Positions 6,280 through 6,599 of a DNA stretch of 6,599 nt are shown here, one piece after another. The DNA is from Acidobacteriota bacterium (lineage in GTDB: Bacteria > Acidobacteriota > Terriglobia > UBA7540): contig PLWR01000465.1 in the NCBI GenBank assembly GCA_003165615.1, positions 1 through 6,599 on the forward strand, given 5' to 3'. The stretch's first letter is position 1, and each line of letters opens with the position of its first letter. Position numbers and translations under genes: made by a program. The notes under the pieces are model-generated. The model made no database searches. It was given only the letters and a program-made list of their open reading frames with translations, and was not told the DNA's origin.

Positions 6280-6506
6280 GAATTTCCTTTTTTCCATCTG
6301 GCCCCCGCAGCTATTCGCGCAATGTCAGAGCGTTCCTCTGCGCTTAACCGATGCGCTCTGACCTTTGCGCCCTTTAGTCCACCTGCCCGGCCCTTAACGC
6401 CTTCAGGATGCCGCATTGAGTCGCTCACTGTATCCTCGACCTCTCCGGTCGCGATATCGACAATCATCTTTGCAAGTTGGTTTGGGTCGCGGGGTCTCTT
6501 TGCCAT
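6276..6506 (-). CDS. Small basic GGLKGAK-motif protein, function unknown
   Basis: A 76-aa protein. The N-terminal block MAKRPRDPNQLAKMIVDIATGE (1-22) and the C-terminal block GRAGGLKGAK (39-48) plus LSAEERSDIARIAAGARWKK (54-73) match a widespread family of short basic proteins I recall as hypothetical or histone/AT-hook-like. The Lys/Arg-rich Gly repeat and the ARWKK ending suggest nucleic-acid contact, which is inference. The middle (23-38) is variable. It reads inward from the right end of the transposon. ATG (6504-6506) follows a -10 box by 6 nt with no Shine-Dalgarno, so it too should be leaderless. Its TAA overlaps the partner's TAG, so the two genes are convergent with no terminator between. 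I believe this family often accompanies the HTH-ImmA and partner genes, making a three-gene module; that needs a neighbourhood check. Confidence 0.78.
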   Translation of the reverse strand: MAKRPRDPNQLAKMIVDIATGEVEDTVSDSMRHPEGVKGRAGGLKGAKVRAHRLSAEERSDIARIAAGARWKKGNS

Positions 6507-6512
6507 GCGCCT

Positions 6513-6540
6513 ATTATGGCACGATGCGGATAACAGTCAA
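6513..6540 (-). promoter_or_regulatory. Sigma-70-like promoter of the small basic gene, leaderless
   Basis: On the minus strand TTGACT (6535-6540), a 16-bp spacer and CATAAT (6513-6518), the same -10 hexamer as the transposase promoter. The ATG begins 6 nt after the -10 box. The -35 box lies only 9 bp inside the right terminal repeat, so the promoter is wholly carried by the element and is probably shut when transposase occupies that end. Confidence 0.68.
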
Positions 6541-6549
6541 CCGGGTTAG

Positions 6550-6570
6550 AATTCAAACTGAGACACTACC
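6550..6570 (-). repeat. Right terminal inverted repeat
   Basis: The reverse complement of 6550-6569 equals 3647-3666 over 20 bp; the tip reads GGTAGTGTCTCAG inward. The GG start is like the ends of IS1 itself. Confidence 0.9.
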
Positions 6571-6578
6571 CAATCCCC
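6571..6578. repeat. Right copy of 8-bp target-site duplication (CAATCCCC)
   Basis: Exact match of 3637-3644, directly outside the right tip. It supports transposition of the whole 2.9-kb unit into one site. Confidence 0.8.
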
Positions 6579-6599
6579 AGGGTAAATTTGTTCTAAGAG
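6579..6599 (+). pseudogene. Displaced 3' end of the integrase remnant
   Basis: Joined to the integrase frame after CAATCCCC, this sequence reads AGG GTA AAT TTG TTC TAA, adding RVNLF and a stop at 6594-6596. The separated tail is very short, so the frame continuity is suggestive rather than proof. The window ends just after it. Confidence 0.55.

Larger units (their letters stand above)
3645..6570. mobile_element. 2.9-kb IS1-type transposon with three passenger genes
   Basis: The unit is bounded by a 20-bp perfect inverted repeat (3647-3666 and 6550-6569) and by the direct repeat CAATCCCC on both outer sides, so it appears to have moved as one block. The right tip reads GGTAGTG inward, the left GAGTAGTG, a one-base difference at the extreme end. 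Contents: IS1-like transposase (minus), HTH-ImmA/IrrE protein and partner (plus), and a small basic protein (minus) reading inward from the right end. At ~2.9 kb it is about three times a standard IS1-type element (~0.8-1.1 kb), and the extra length is all cargo. The transposase frame is open, with D-D-E residues present. The inside is visibly more AT-rich than the tolC/aldolase side, consistent with acquisition. Perfect repeats and intact frames suggest recent insertion. Confidence 0.87.

Noticed and set aside
6278..6293. AGGAATTTCCT palindrome followed by a T-run as a terminator
   Set aside because: The 5-bp arms leave a one-base loop, which cannot form a hairpin, and the stretch lies within the end of the small gene.
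1..6599. tRNA, rRNA, CRISPR array or riboswitch
   Set aside because: No cloverleaf, evenly spaced repeats or recognisable aptamer core was seen on either strand.

Overview
This looks like a chromosomal segment from a soil-type bacterium, most likely Acidobacteriota (Terriglobia-like). The evidence is indirect: fairly GC-rich genes, a CzcC-like TolC protein, a KDPG-aldolase variant, a small secreted helical-repeat protein and a tyrosine-integrase remnant, all of types I associate with that phylum. No marker gene is present, so the assignment is tentative.

Left half (1 to about 3350) is ordinary chromosome. On the + strand there is a TolC/CzcC-type outer-membrane efflux protein (131-1399) with no pump or adaptor beside it, a 385-bp gap, and a 2-keto-3-deoxy-6-phosphogluconate aldolase-family gene (1785-2471). 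A minus-strand gene for a small exported two-repeat helical protein (2639-3025) converges on the aldolase, and a strong hairpin (2564-2603) lies between them. From 3041 to 3353 I see no gene.

Right half (3354 to the end) is mobile DNA. The C-terminal ~95 codons of a tyrosine integrase (3354-3650) are all that remains of an older element. A second, complete-looking element of 2,926 bp (3645-6570) is inserted at the 3' end of that remnant. It has 20-bp perfect terminal inverted repeats, and both ends are bordered by the 8-bp direct repeat CAATCCCC. Joining the flanks at that repeat continues the integrase frame to a new stop at 6594-6596.

The element carries an IS1-type transposase (minus, 3655-4524) and three passenger genes. 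These are a HigA-type HTH fused to an ImmA/IrrE zinc metallopeptidase (4635-5783), a tightly coupled partner of unknown function (5794-6279), and a convergent small basic protein (6276-6506, minus) whose stop overlaps the partner's. Its three predicted promoters all place the start codon 6-7 nt after the -10 box, so all three transcripts should be leaderless. The divergent transposase/HTH-peptidase spacer holds four TTGACA-type motifs, including a dyad that contains the transposase -35 box. My main hypothesis is a transposon with its own regulatory or toxin-antitoxin-like/defence-like cargo, in which the HTH-peptidase represses the transposase and itself and its protease domain can relieve that repression.
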